In this document: positions 26,162-35,362 of the stretch, in pieces
How the letters are laid out: each line of letters begins with the position of its first letter
Position numbering within the stretch: position 1 is the first letter of the stretch
Source of the DNA: Agrobacterium vitis
GTDB taxonomy: Bacteria > Pseudomonadota > Alphaproteobacteria > Rhizobiales > Rhizobiaceae
Direction: 5' to 3'
Assembly (NCBI RefSeq): GCF_013337045.2
Contig: NZ_CP118259.1
Location: 124,001-188,000, forward strand
Length of the DNA stretch: 64,000 bases
Translations under genes and position numbers: made by a program
Notes under the pieces: generated by a model
Told to the model about the DNA's origin: nothing
Database searches by the model: none
The model's input: only the letters and a program-made list of their open reading frames with translations

Positions 26162-27082
26162 ATGATAATGAGCCGGTTGAAAGTTACATCCCTGAAAACC
26201 AAGGGGCGCATGAAGGCAATCACTGTATTGGCTGCTTTGACCTGTGGTGTGGTGCCTTTTCTATCCCTTGGTCTCGCACCCTTGCCCGTTCAGGCACAGG
26301 CGCTTCCGTCCGAGCAATCGGTGCCGGTCCTGTTCGATGCGCGGGCGCGGTTGCCGAAGCCGGATCTATCGGTGCTGCTGCGGTTGCGGTTTCTGACCAC
26401 GGTGGATTTTCCACCCTTCAGTTTTCTCGATCAGACCGGCCATTTGACCGGCTATAATATCGATCTGGTACGGGAGATCTGCCGCGAACTGGATGTCGAG
26501 GCGAAATGCGAGGTTCAGGCCGTGCCATTTTCCGATATGGAGATCGCGCTGCTCAGCAAGCATGGCGATGCTGCGGTGGCGGGCATGGCGGTGACGGCAG
26601 GATTGCGGCGGGATTTTGCATTTTCCAGACCCTATCTGATGTTGCCCGCCCGTTTCATCGTGCCGCGTGACACTCTCGGCAAGGCCGATACGCCTGCGGC
26701 ATTGGCCGGAAAGCCGGTCGGCATCGTCACCGGCACGGCGCAGGAAGCCATGCTGAAGGCATTTTTCCCGGCGATCGTGCCGGTAGGTTTTGCCGATCAG
26801 GCCGCTTTGATGGAGGCGCTGAAACAGAAAAAAATCCAGGCGGCCTTTGCCGATGGATTGCAGCTCTCCTTCTGGCTGGCCAGCACCTCATCCGCCCAAT
26901 GCTGCGCTTTCCTCGGCGGTCCTTTTCTATCGCAGCAGTTTCTCGGCGAAGGCATGACCATCATGGTGCGCAAGGAAGACGGCTTTCTGGCCGCCGCTTT
27001 TGATTATGCGCTGGTCTCCCTGTCACGCAAAGGCAGGCTGGACGAATTGTCCCGCCGGTATTTTGCCGAGGGATTTTACTGA
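26162..27082 (+). CDS. Family 3 extracellular solute-binding protein, orphan
   Basis: About 306 residues from the first ATG. The third possible start at 26210 (MKAITVLAALTCG, preceded by AAGGGG) would put a normal Sec signal peptide at the N-terminus, with cleavage after VQAQA. The mature protein has the SBP_bac_3 features TVDFPPFSFLDQTGHLTGYN, ALLSKHGDAAVAGMAVT and FSRPY. It is predicted to bind an amino acid or similar small molecule in the periplasm. No permease or ATPase gene is adjacent, so it may serve a transporter elsewhere or act as a sensor. It is convergent with terB, 20 bp away. Confidence 0.82.
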   Translation: MIMSRLKVTSLKTKGRMKAITVLAALTCGVVPFLSLGLAPLPVQAQALPSEQSVPVLFDARARLPKPDLSVLLRLRFLTTVDFPPFSFLDQTGHLTGYNIDLVREICRELDVEAKCEVQAVPFSDMEIALLSKHGDAAVAGMAVTAGLRRDFAFSRPYLMLPARFIVPRDTLGKADTPAALAGKPVGIVTGTAQEAMLKAFFPAIVPVGFADQAALMEALKQKKIQAAFADGLQLSFWLASTSSAQCCAFLGGPFLSQQFLGEGMTIMVRKEDGFLAAAFDYALVSLSRKGRLDELSRRYFAEGFY

Positions 27083-27101
27083 AATATCTCAAGCAGGTGT
27101 T

Positions 27102-27515
27102 TTATGGCTTGCGATAGCGCGCAATGGCGCTGCGCTCGATGGCCGCGCAGGTCAGCTTGTCCAGGCCAAGACGATCACGCAGCAATTGCAGCAGGCGGAT
27201 TTCCTCCGGCAGAACGGTATGATCGACGGCGGCGACTTCGACGGCCAGCGCATAGGCGGTATCGTAAAGCCGCTCCGGCAGCGCGTCGCGGATGGTTTCC
27301 AGGGTGATGTCCAGTCCCTCCGGCCCGGCCAGCATGGTCGCGCAGCGTCGGGCCACATCCAGGACGGCGCTTTTATCGAAGCCTTCAAAGACCGGCGTGC
27401 TGGAGACCAGATTGCCGATCCGCTCAAGTTCCCGGTCATCCATGGCATTGTCGACGGCCGAGGTCATCACCATTGCGAAAATCAGGGCATCCTGAAGGGT
27501 CACCTGGGGGATCAT
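27102..27515 (-). CDS. TerB family tellurite-resistance-like protein
   Basis: A 137-residue helical protein with the TerB pattern of acidic helices: FAMVMTSAVDNAMDDRELERI in the first half and AYALAVEVAAVDHTVLPEE in the second. The paired D/E-rich segments are the proposed metal-binding sites. There is no ter operon around it; single-gene TerB proteins of this type are common in rhizobia and their role is not known. A 174-bp gap to the next gene upstream shows no further coding region. Confidence 0.85.
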   Translation of the reverse strand: MIPQVTLQDALIFAMVMTSAVDNAMDDRELERIGNLVSSTPVFEGFDKSAVLDVARRCATMLAGPEGLDITLETIRDALPERLYDTAYALAVEVAAVDHTVLPEEIRLLQLLRDRLGLDKLTCAAIERSAIARYRKP

Positions 27516-27689
27516 GGAAATTCTGTTCCTGTCATTTGCTTTATCGTATCGGGCTTATCTTATGGGCCATCTGGATATGGCCGAAGACTGGTTCGTCTTG
27601 AAGAATGGCGATTGCCATCAGCCGTTTCAAGAGGCTGGCATTCTGCCTGAGCAGGCCCCTGCAAAAAATTGAGGAATGGCAAATAATTC

Positions 27690-28364
27690 CTACTGGCTGA
27701 CCCAGATGATTCGGGCGATCCATTCGACGTCCTGCATATCCAATACCCGGTTCGGATGGTCGGGATTGATCGAAATGAGGTCGACGGCCCGTGCCGTCTG
27801 ACGGCCCAGCACCTTTGCCATGACCTCGCCATCGCAGGTCTTGACGACAACCCGGTCGCCCCGGCGCACAGGCGCACCCGGCTCGACGATCAGAATGTCG
27901 CCATCGCGATAAAGCGGCTTCATGCTGTCGCCCTGAATTTCCAGGGCATAGACGCCCGGCTTGGCGGAGGTCGGCAAATCCACCAGATCCCAGCCTTGTC
28001 CGGCTGGAAAGCCGCCATCGTCGAAGAATCCGCCCGAGCCCGCCTGGGCCAAGCCAAGCAGCGGAATAGTGCCGATCTGCGGCGGAAAATTGCCATCCGG
28101 CAATATGTCGTGAACGGAATTGCCCTGATGGTTGTCGTTGCCGATCAGCGTGACGAATTGATCGATCCGCGCACCTGTTGCTTCCAGCACCTTGGCGATG
28201 GATTCGGTCGATGGCCAGCGCATGCGCCCATCCGGCCCGACCCGCTTGGACTTGTTGAACGAGGTTGGGTCCAGACCCGCTTTTCGCGCCAGCCCGGACG
28301 GCGTCAAATGATACTGCTCGGCAAGCCGGTCAATCGCATTCCAGATTGTCTCGTGTGAAAGCAT
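27690..28364 (-). CDS. HTH/S24 peptidase-like transcriptional repressor
   Basis: A 224-residue protein. The ATG at 28364 is preferred to the far upstream start because MLSHETIWNAIDRL begins the DNA-binding domain and GGCGGG precedes it. The helix-turn-helix (LTPSGLARKAGLDPTSFNKSKR) occupies about residues 15-60. The C-terminal S24/LexA-type domain has the serine motif GDSMKPLYRDGD and the lysine strand RVVVKTCDGEVMAK, so the catalytic dyad is present. It resembles phage C2/LexA-like repressors that can be inactivated by self-cleavage under RecA. Its targets are unknown, and no prophage is near. Confidence 0.88.
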   Translation of the reverse strand: MLSHETIWNAIDRLAEQYHLTPSGLARKAGLDPTSFNKSKRVGPDGRMRWPSTESIAKVLEATGARIDQFVTLIGNDNHQGNSVHDILPDGNFPPQIGTIPLLGLAQAGSGGFFDDGGFPAGQGWDLVDLPTSAKPGVYALEIQGDSMKPLYRDGDILIVEPGAPVRRGDRVVVKTCDGEVMAKVLGRQTARAVDLISINPDHPNRVLDMQDVEWIARIIWVSQ

Positions 28365-28587
28365 ATCCCGCCAAACCCCGGCATTTGTCAGCCGTCGACA
28401 AACGGCTTCGACCCACCTCGCCATATATCGGCCAAATGTGGTCGAGAGTAAAGATCTTGGAGGAATAAAATCCTCGATTATTGCCGTTTCCGCGCCCAAG
28501 CCCCAACTCTCCCCATGCTATGGCGATGCGGACGGAGGACAGTGGGCAGATCGGCTCCGGCGTGGAGGATTAACGCCAGTCCTGCCC

Positions 28588-29235
28588 TCAAGCGACCATG
28601 GCCATATTAAGCCGTCCCAATTGGATCACCGCCTGGGTTCGGCTATCGACCTTGAGCTTGAGCAGGATGGCGGAGACATGTGCCTTGATCGTGGCTTCGG
28701 ACACGCTGAGCTCATAGGCGATCTGCTTGTTCAGCAAGCCTTCGCATAACATGCCGAGCACCCGGTTCTGCTGAGGGGTCAGTGTCCGCAGCCGTGCCAT
28801 GATATCGGCCAGTTCAGGGTCTTGTTCCTGATCCTCGACATAGGATGAAGGCGTGAAAATATCGCCGCTCAGCACGGTCTGGATTGCCGTACGAATGTCA
28901 TCGATGCCGGAGGATTTGGAAATGAAACCCGAAGCGCCAAGTTCCAGCGAGCGGCGGATCGTGGCGCAATCGTCGGTGGCCGAACAGATGATGATCGGCA
29001 GGCTGGAAAACTCCGCACGCAAGGCCATCAGGCCGGAAAAGCCGCTGACGCCGGGCATGGCCAGATCGAGCAACAGGACATCGGCATCCGGATGCTGATC
29101 CGCCGCCAGTCGTGCCGCCTCGAAATCGCCAGCTTCGACAATGTCCTGCCTGCCGTCCATGCCGCTCACGGCTTGCCGAAGCGCGCCGCGAAACAAGGGA
29201 TGATCGTCCGCGATAATGATTGTTTGCTCAGCCAT
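28588..29235 (-). CDS. NarL/FixJ family response regulator, orphan
   Basis: A 215-residue protein starting at MAEQTIIIADDHP, preceded by GAGGGGGCAG. The receiver domain has the acidic pair DDHP, the phospho-acceptor aspartate in VLLLDLAMPG, and a conserved lysine after SGFI. The C-terminal LuxR-type helix-turn-helix reads LTPQQNRVLGMLCEG to LLKLKVDSRTQAV. No histidine kinase gene is adjacent, so its partner is elsewhere. It is divergent from the DUF952-pyrD pair across a long gap. Confidence 0.9.
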   Translation of the reverse strand: MAEQTIIIADDHPLFRGALRQAVSGMDGRQDIVEAGDFEAARLAADQHPDADVLLLDLAMPGVSGFSGLMALRAEFSSLPIIICSATDDCATIRRSLELGASGFISKSSGIDDIRTAIQTVLSGDIFTPSSYVEDQEQDPELADIMARLRTLTPQQNRVLGMLCEGLLNKQIAYELSVSEATIKAHVSAILLKLKVDSRTQAVIQLGRLNMAMVA

Positions 29236-29687
29236 CGTCTGCCCCCTCCCAAGAGCTTTCGTTGTGCAGCACCGCCCGCGTCTGTCGCCGGGGCATGTCA
29301 TTTTAACGTTTGTTTCGCTCTTTGTGCAAGCGAGAACGCCGTGGTACCTTCCGATCACCCAATCCTCTGCTTCAATACCCAGCTAAAGGATGCAGGATAG
29401 TATTGTAGCCATAAGGATAGGTCGGATCTGGCATAACACCATAGATTGCTTTAGGCGAATAATAAATCAAGCCGAAAATGGCGATGGCGAAACATAACGA
29501 TGGACTGAGCGTGCTCTGATATATCGATATCAGTCGCTCCAGGAGTGTTGTTTAAGGCCAGCGCCATGCCCCTGTGATGAATTCGGTTCATTTCCACCGC
29601 CCGATGCTGTCTGGCGTGGACAAGTCGCTGATGTTGGGGCAAACCGGCTGAGCGCTCGTGTCCCAAGATCGCGATAAGGATGACATC
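29236..29687. other. 452-bp intergenic region between divergent genes
   Basis: No credible gene is seen. It should contain the promoters of the response regulator (leftward) and DUF952-pyrD (rightward). A small perfect hairpin CTGATAT-ATCG-ATATCAG lies at 29516-29533, and the central part is more AT-rich than the neighbours. A small RNA cannot be excluded. Confidence 0.5.
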
Positions 29688-30035
29688 ATGGCAAATGCAA
29701 TTTACAAGATCGTGGCCGACGCCCTCTGGCAAAAGGCCCGTGCCGATGGTGTGTTTGCCGGTGCGCCAATCGATCTCCAGGACGGTTTCATCCATTTTTC
29801 CACCGCTGCCCAGGCCAAGGAAACCGCAAGGTTGCATTTTGCCGGACAGCAGGACCTGTTGCTGGTCGCGGTCGATGGAGAGGCGTTGGGGACGGCCCTG
29901 ATATTTGAACCCTCACGCGGCGGCACGCTGTTTCCGCATCTGTATGCACCCTTGTCGCTCTCCGCTGTTTTATGGGAAAAGCCGCTGCCGCTTGGAGAAG
30001 ACGGCCTGCACCAGTTTCCGGAGGAGATGGCATGA
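29688..30035 (+). CDS. DUF952 family protein
   Basis: A 115-residue protein with the family start MANAIYKIV, followed by LQDGFIHFSTAAQAKETARLH and LFPHLYAPL, all conserved in DUF952. The fold is a small ADP-ribosyltransferase-like barrel, but no activity is proven. The stop overlaps the pyrD start (ATGA), so the two are coupled. The DUF952-pyrD pairing is common in rhizobia. Confidence 0.9.
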   Translation: MANAIYKIVADALWQKARADGVFAGAPIDLQDGFIHFSTAAQAKETARLHFAGQQDLLLVAVDGEALGTALIFEPSRGGTLFPHLYAPLSLSAVLWEKPLPLGEDGLHQFPEEMA

Positions 30036-31123
30036 TCGATCCGTTCAAGCGCTTTGCCCGCCCGGGCCTGTTTCTGTTCGATGCCGAAACCGCCCATGGC
30101 CTGTCGATTGCCGGGTTGAAAACCAGCCTGATGCCGAAATGCCGCCTGCCGGACGATCCCCGCCTGGCGCAGACCGTCGCTGGTCTGCATTTTCCCAACC
30201 CGCTCGGCATGGCGGCAGGCTATGACAAGAATGCTGAAGTGCCGGACGAATTGCTGGGTCTCGGCTTCGGCTTTGCTGAAGTGGGAACGCTGACGCCGAA
30301 GCCGCAGGACGGTAATTCCAAGCCCCGGATTTTCCGGTTGGTCCGCGATGAGGCCGTCATCAATCGGCTCGGATTTAATAATCAAGGGCATCAGGCTGCC
30401 TTTGTCAGGCTGTCGGCGCGAGCTGGCAGGCCGGGCGTGGTCGGCATCAATATTGGCGCCAACAAGGATTCCGAGGACCGGATTGCCGATTATGTCGCGG
30501 GCATTCGGCGCTTTTATCCGCTGGCCAGCTATTTCACCGCCAATATTTCCTCGCCCAACACGCCTGGCCTGCGAGATTTGCAGGCAAAGGATAGTCTCGG
30601 TCACTTGCTGGACGCGGTGCTTGCCGCCCGCGCCGATGAAGCGGCCAAGGCGGGCCGCCGGGTGCCGGTTTTCCTGAAGATCGCCCCTGATCTGACCGAG
30701 GAAGGCATGGATGACATTGCCGAAGTGGTTCTGGCCCGCGATCTGGATGGGTTGATCGTCTCCAACACCACGCTGTCGCGTGATGGCCTGACGGATAAAA
30801 GGCAGGCGAGCGAAGCGGGTGGATTGTCGGGCAAGCCCTTGTTCGAGAAATCGACGGCGGTGTTGGCGCGCATGCGTCACCGGGTTGGACCGGCCCTGCC
30901 GATCATTGGCGTTGGTGGTGTTTCCTCGGCGCAGACGGCGCTGGAGAAAATCAAGGCCGGTGCCGATCTGGTGCAGCTCTATTCCTGCATGGTGTATGAA
31001 GGGCCGGGCCTGCCCGCCGCCATCGTCAAGGGCCTGTCACAGGCGCTGGACCGCGATGGCGTTGCCTCGATTGCGCAGCTGCGTGACAGCAGGGTCGATT
31101 ACTGGCGGGCGCTGAAGGTCTGA
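30032..31123 (+). CDS. pyrD: Quinone-dependent dihydroorotate dehydrogenase (class 2)
   Basis: A 363-residue inner-membrane-associated flavoenzyme that oxidises dihydroorotate to orotate in pyrimidine synthesis and passes electrons to quinone. The ATG at 30032 overlaps the upstream stop. Features are the amphipathic N-terminal helix (MIDPFKRFARPGLFLFDAE), MAAGYDKNAE, VGTLTPKPQDGN, INRLGFNNQG, the catalytic-serine strand NISSPNTPG, and the FMN-phosphate loops IGVGGVSS and LVQLYS. Its last 25 bases overlap, tail to tail, the end of the MATE gene on the other strand. Confidence 0.97.
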   Translation: MIDPFKRFARPGLFLFDAETAHGLSIAGLKTSLMPKCRLPDDPRLAQTVAGLHFPNPLGMAAGYDKNAEVPDELLGLGFGFAEVGTLTPKPQDGNSKPRIFRLVRDEAVINRLGFNNQGHQAAFVRLSARAGRPGVVGINIGANKDSEDRIADYVAGIRRFYPLASYFTANISSPNTPGLRDLQAKDSLGHLLDAVLAARADEAAKAGRRVPVFLKIAPDLTEEGMDDIAEVVLARDLDGLIVSNTTLSRDGLTDKRQASEAGGLSGKPLFEKSTAVLARMRHRVGPALPIIGVGGVSSAQTALEKIKAGADLVQLYSCMVYEGPGLPAAIVKGLSQALDRDGVASIAQLRDSRVDYWRALKV

Positions 31124-32442
31124 TCGCGGCGGCTTTTGAGCCGCAGCAAAAGAAACAGGCCGCGAAATGCCAGAAACAGGTTGAGCGCCAGCCATAGTCC
31201 ATGGTTGCCAAGCAGCGGCACGAACAGCGCCAGCGCGATAAGATAGCCGGCAAAGGCCGCCAGCATCATATTGCGCATGTCGCTGGACCAGGCGGCCCCG
31301 ATGAAGACCCCGTCCATCTGGAAGGCCAGTGCGCCTGTCATCGCGGTCATGGCAGCCCAGGGCAGAAACTCGCGCGCCACGCGGCGCACGTCTTCCGCCG
31401 TCGTCATCATGTCGATGATCGCCCCACCTGCGCCGAGGAAAAACAGCAGGCTGGTGAGCGCCAGTCCGAAGGACCAGAGGCTGGTGAGCCTGACGGCCTG
31501 GTCGAAGGCGGGGCGATAGCGGGCGCCGACGGCCCGACCGACAATCTGTTCTGCGGCATTGGCAATGCCATCCAGATAGAAGGAGGCGATCATGAAGAAA
31601 TTCATCAGCAGCGCATTGGCGGCAAGGGTCACGGCGCCAAAGCCGGTGCCGATCCGGGTCAATACTGTGAAGGCGGCCAGCAGCACGAAGCTGCGGATCA
31701 GGATATCACGGTTAAGCGCGAACAGTTGTGCGAGCTTGTTGCGATCCAGCAATTCGGTGAGGGATGGAAACAGCGCCTTGTCGGTGCGGGCCAGAATGAT
31801 CGCCAGCCCCGCCAGCGTGGCGGTGGCTTCCCCGGCCACGGCCCCCCAGGCGACGCCGGACACGCCCCAGCCAAGGTGAAGACCAAGATAGATCGAAAGC
31901 AGGATATTGACGCCGTTCAGCGCAATTTGCAGGCCAAGCGCCAGTGAGCCTTTGCCGCGCCCCAGAATGAAGCCCATGATGGTGAAATTGGCGAGCGTCA
32001 GCGGCCCGGCCAGGATGCGGGTGGAAAAATAGATCGACGTGACCTCCGCCACCCGTCCCTGTGGCCCCATCAGCGCCAGCCCGGCTTTGAGCAGCAAGGG
32101 AGATAGCAGCAATAGCAGCAGCCCTATCGCCACCGACAGGATCATGGAGCGACAGAACACCGCCACCTGGTCGCGCGTATCTTGACGGCCATGGGCCTGG
32201 GCCACCAAGGCGGTGGTGGAGGCGCGCAGGAAGTTGAGGCTTGCAAACACCAGATCGAACAGCACGGCGCCAATTGCCAAGCCTGCAAGCGCTGCCGCTT
32301 CGCCGGTTCGGCCAATCACGGCGGTATCGGTAATGCCCAGAAGCGGTGTGGTGATGTAGCCAATGGTCATCGGAAGGGCGATGGCCAGCACGCCGCGATG
32401 GGTCACACGAAAAGCGCGGTCAGGGGGATTGGCGATGGTCAT
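31099..32442 (-). CDS. MATE family multidrug efflux transporter
   Basis: A 447-residue membrane protein with about 12 spans in two homologous halves. The start MTIANPPDRAFRVTHRGVL leads into LAIALPMTIGYITTPLLGITD, the typical first span. DinF/NorM-like features such as AEQIVGRAVGARYRPAFDQA in the second half are present. It should export cationic or toxic compounds with Na+ or H+ antiport. The 3' end overlaps pyrD. Confidence 0.92.
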   Translation of the reverse strand: MTIANPPDRAFRVTHRGVLAIALPMTIGYITTPLLGITDTAVIGRTGEAAALAGLAIGAVLFDLVFASLNFLRASTTALVAQAHGRQDTRDQVAVFCRSMILSVAIGLLLLLLSPLLLKAGLALMGPQGRVAEVTSIYFSTRILAGPLTLANFTIMGFILGRGKGSLALGLQIALNGVNILLSIYLGLHLGWGVSGVAWGAVAGEATATLAGLAIILARTDKALFPSLTELLDRNKLAQLFALNRDILIRSFVLLAAFTVLTRIGTGFGAVTLAANALLMNFFMIASFYLDGIANAAEQIVGRAVGARYRPAFDQAVRLTSLWSFGLALTSLLFFLGAGGAIIDMMTTAEDVRRVAREFLPWAAMTAMTGALAFQMDGVFIGAAWSSDMRNMMLAAFAGYLIALALFVPLLGNHGLWLALNLFLAFRGLFLLLRLKSRRDQTFSARQ

Positions 32443-32485
32443 GAAAGGCTCCAGCAGGCGAGGAACGGCCCGCCGAAGCCCTTTA

Positions 32486-33076
32486 TCACCCGATTCTTAA
32501 GCGAATGCCAGTTGGCGGCGGTCCCATTTCGCTCTCCGGCCGCGGCGTGCCGGACAGAACCATCGCCCAATAGGGCTTGTTGCCGCGCGACGGTATGCGC
32601 GCCACGGCCACGCCCAGCCCGTGATAGGGGCCGAGCATGTTTTCCAGATGATGGGACGAGTTGATCCAGGCCTGCATGGCGGCATCTGCCGTCTGCTGCA
32701 ACATGGCGACATTTTCAGCGGCTGGAAGCTGGACATTGCCCGAGCGCATCCGCGCCCCGAAACTGTCGCCCATGCCGATCAGATGCGCCATTTTCTCGGC
32801 TTGCGCCATGCGATTGGCCTGGAACATCGCGGCCTTGGCGGCCTGCGGATCGCTGACCAGCGCCGGCTTGCCGTTTTTCTGGCGCAGTGCGTTGACCATC
32901 GGCAGGAAAGCGGCGGTCTCGTCCTCAACATCTGAAGGGGAGGATGGCTTGAGCGCCGGCGTGGCGCAGCCGCTCAGCAGGGCAGCAAGGCCAAGGCCGC
33001 CCAGCGCCAAAAGCTCACGGCGACCTGACTGTGGCATAGAGACAGGCTGCGGCATCGGATTGGATATGGATCGCAT
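32486..33076 (-). CDS. CAP/SCP domain lipoprotein
   Basis: A 196-residue protein with a lipoprotein signal: a basic N-region, the hydrophobic LLALGGLGLAALLSG, and the acceptor cysteine in LSGCATP near residue 37. The mature part is a CAP/SCP-PR1 domain (FLPMVNALRQKNGKPAL, AENVAMLQQTADAAMQAWI, HHLENMLGPYHGLGVAV). The histidines of HH and the glutamate of AEN are in the usual places. It is probably membrane-anchored in the periplasm, of unknown function. The downstream neighbour ends one base before its start. Confidence 0.88.
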   Translation of the reverse strand: MRSISNPMPQPVSMPQSGRRELLALGGLGLAALLSGCATPALKPSSPSDVEDETAAFLPMVNALRQKNGKPALVSDPQAAKAAMFQANRMAQAEKMAHLIGMGDSFGARMRSGNVQLPAAENVAMLQQTADAAMQAWINSSHHLENMLGPYHGLGVAVARIPSRGNKPYWAMVLSGTPRPESEMGPPPTGIRLRIG

Positions 33077-33077
33077 G

Positions 33078-33344
33078 TTATTTCCGCAGATTGAGAAGCC
33101 GGATCAGGATGAAAACCGGAATGACGATACTGGCGCCCAGCAGCAGATAGTCTCCGAACTGGCCTAAGGCCGCAAACCCCTTGTGCCAGATATCCAGGAC
33201 GAAATGCCGGATACCCTCGATGATATCATAAGGGTAAATGCCGAATATCCGCATGACAAAGCCGACGATCACCGAAACGACGAGCAGCTTGATGATCGTT
33301 CGGCCAATCGAATCGCCCAGAAATCTGTTCACGCCATCGGTCAT
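33078..33344 (-). CDS. DUF6460 small membrane protein
   Basis: An 88-residue protein with two hydrophobic segments, IIKLLVVSVIVGFVMRIFG and YLLLGASIVIPVFILIRLL. The opening VNRFLGDSIGRTIIKLLV matches the DUF6460 family of alphaproteobacterial membrane proteins, whose function is unknown. It is co-directional with the CAP lipoprotein gene and has almost no gap to it, so the two form a pair. Confidence 0.82.
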   Translation of the reverse strand: MTDGVNRFLGDSIGRTIIKLLVVSVIVGFVMRIFGIYPYDIIEGIRHFVLDIWHKGFAALGQFGDYLLLGASIVIPVFILIRLLNLRK

Positions 33345-33513
33345 GGCCTAGTCTCCTGTTTCCCGCTCCTGTGAGCATAGGCCCACATAAGCATTGGATT
33401 ATGGCGGTGCAAGCGCGATGAAGGCTGTTGTTGGCGGTGACAAGATTCCGCTTGCGTTTTTCAAGGCTTGCTCCATTGCTCCGCAATCGTATTTTGAGGA
33501 TCGTTCGACATCC

Positions 33514-34494
33514 ATGCACGGCATTCAGCCCGCCTTTGGTCATCTCTCTCCTGGACAACGCTCTTCCGGCGATATCACCGCTGACCGCCGCGCTGATTAT
33601 GCCCGGATGCTCTCGGAAAGTGGCGATCACGCCGCTGCCGCAGAGCTGATGGAACAGGCGCTGGAACTCGCACCGGCATGGGTGGCGGGGTGGTTTCTCC
33701 TGGGGGAATACCGGGCTAAGGCGGACTTGATCGAGACGGCAGCGGATGCCTATCGGCAGGTGCTGGCACTCGACCCCGAGGATATTTTTGCTGCCGGGCT
33801 GAAACTGGTGCTGATCGGCGCGCAAGCCATGCCCGAAAAGCCGCCAAGCCGCTATGTGGCAGCGCTGTTTGACGATTATGCCGACCGCTTCGACACGGCC
33901 CTCCTGGACAAGCTGGACTACCGGGTGCCGAAAAAGCTGGCGGCGATGATTTCACGGATCGGTGGCGCGGACCGACGCTATCGCCGCGCTGTGGATTTCG
34001 GCTGCGGCACCGGCCTGCTGGGTATCGAACTGCGGCCATGGGTCGAGCACCTTGAGGGTTACGATCTATCCTCGGCCATGCTGGCCAAGGCACGGGAAAA
34101 ACAGATCTACGACGATCTGGCGGTGGCGGATTTGTCGCTTGATGCGGACGCCTGCGGTCTGTTTGGACCCGCAAAGGGCGAGGGCAGGGGACGAGCAGAT
34201 CTGGTGACGGCAGCCGATGTGCTGATGTATCTTGGCGCTCTGTCCGGCGTCTTTGGGCTGGCGGCGGATCTTCTTGAGCGGGGCGGCTATTTCGCCTTTT
34301 CCGTCGAAAAACAGCTGGGCGAGGAGAGCTTCAGCCTGGCGCAATCGCTGCGCTACCAACATAGCGAGGCCTATGTTGTTTGCGAGTTGGAAGCCAAAGG
34401 CTTTACCCTGCTTGAAAGCCAGCAGGAGATCATTCGCATGGATGGCGGAAAACCCATTCAAGGCATTCTGTTTATTGCGGCCAAGACGGGCTGA
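33514..34494 (+). CDS. TPR-containing class I SAM-dependent methyltransferase
   Basis: A 326-residue protein. The frame is open from 33394, but ATG 33514 (MHGIQPAFGHLSPG), preceded by GAGGA, gives the compact form. TPR-like helices cover residues about 20-110 (ARMLSESGDHAAAAELMEQ, AYRQVLALDPEDIFAAG). The methyltransferase domain follows with the SAM loop VDFGCGTGLLG, the acidic residue in EGYDLSSAMLAKA, and ADVLMYLG. It resembles NNMT/WBSCR27-like TPR methyltransferases of rhizobia. The substrate is unknown. Confidence 0.85.
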   Translation: MHGIQPAFGHLSPGQRSSGDITADRRADYARMLSESGDHAAAAELMEQALELAPAWVAGWFLLGEYRAKADLIETAADAYRQVLALDPEDIFAAGLKLVLIGAQAMPEKPPSRYVAALFDDYADRFDTALLDKLDYRVPKKLAAMISRIGGADRRYRRAVDFGCGTGLLGIELRPWVEHLEGYDLSSAMLAKAREKQIYDDLAVADLSLDADACGLFGPAKGEGRGRADLVTAADVLMYLGALSGVFGLAADLLERGGYFAFSVEKQLGEESFSLAQSLRYQHSEAYVVCELEAKGFTLLESQQEIIRMDGGKPIQGILFIAAKTG

Positions 34495-34617
34495 AAGACC
34501 GAATATTGCGATCTTGTCGATAGGTCAGTCTTGCTGACGCAACCCGCTTGAAACCTGCCGGATTTCAGGCATCTTGATGGACGAAGCTGCGGAAAAATCC
34601 GCCTGTCCGGATGGAGA

Positions 34618-35262
34618 ATGGTGATGGCATTGATGAGCAATCTGTTCGGCATCTGGAACGACAATCCCGCCCGTCACAACCGGGCCGAGGATATACAGGG
34701 TATTATCTGCGGAACGATGATTTCGGCGCTCGGCCTCTTTCTCATTGCCAAGATAGGCCTCGTCACCAGCGGTATGGCGGGGCTTGCCTTCGTCATCCAT
34801 TACTGGACCGGCTGGAGCTTTGGCCTGGTGTTCTTCCTGCTGAACATGCCTTTCTACATTCTCTCCATCAAGCGGGTCGGCTGGGACTTTACCCTGAAAA
34901 CGTTCGTCGCTGTGGCGCTGACCTCGTTTCTCGTCGAAATCGAAAGCCGCTTCATCGTCATCGAGAGCATCAATCCGGTCTGGGGCGCCATCCTCGCAGG
35001 TCTCCTGCTCGGCTTCGGCCTGCTGGCCCTCTACCGCCACCGCGCGAGCCTTGGGGGTATCGGCATCCTCGCGGTCTTCGTCCAGGACCGTTTCGGCATC
35101 CAGGCGGGATTGGTGCAACTGGCCTTTGACGTTGTGGTCATGGCCCTCGCATTTACCGTGGTCAGCCCATGGGTGGTCGGCTGCTCGATTATCGGGGCTG
35201 TGGTGCTGAATGTGTTCGTGCTGATCAACCATCGGTCGGATCGGTACATTGCTTTGCGGTGA
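34618..35262 (+). CDS. YitT family membrane protein, first paralogue
   Basis: A 214-residue protein with five predicted membrane spans and the DUF161/YitT core: IICGTMISALGLFLIAKIGL, TSGMAGLAFVIHYWTGWSFG, and the C-terminal VVGCSIIGAVVLNVFVLINHRSD in two parts. YitT proteins are integral membrane proteins of unclear transport function. A paralogue lies at 56405-57052. The 123-bp upstream gap shows no gene. Confidence 0.88.
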   Translation: MVMALMSNLFGIWNDNPARHNRAEDIQGIICGTMISALGLFLIAKIGLVTSGMAGLAFVIHYWTGWSFGLVFFLLNMPFYILSIKRVGWDFTLKTFVAVALTSFLVEIESRFIVIESINPVWGAILAGLLLGFGLLALYRHRASLGGIGILAVFVQDRFGIQAGLVQLAFDVVVMALAFTVVSPWVVGCSIIGAVVLNVFVLINHRSDRYIALR

Positions 35263-35362
35263 TATGAAAAACAGGATGCACTACTCCGCCTTCCGTCTTG
35301 ACCTCGTCCTCTAAATGTCGTGACTACCAGTCCAGGGTTGTGGGTCGTGTTGGAGGGGTGCC

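Noticed and set aside
29516..29533. Small hairpin CTGATAT-ATCG-ATATCAG as a regulator site or small RNA terminator
   Set aside because: A 7-bp AT-rich stem of this size occurs by chance, and it has no supporting promoter or T-run.
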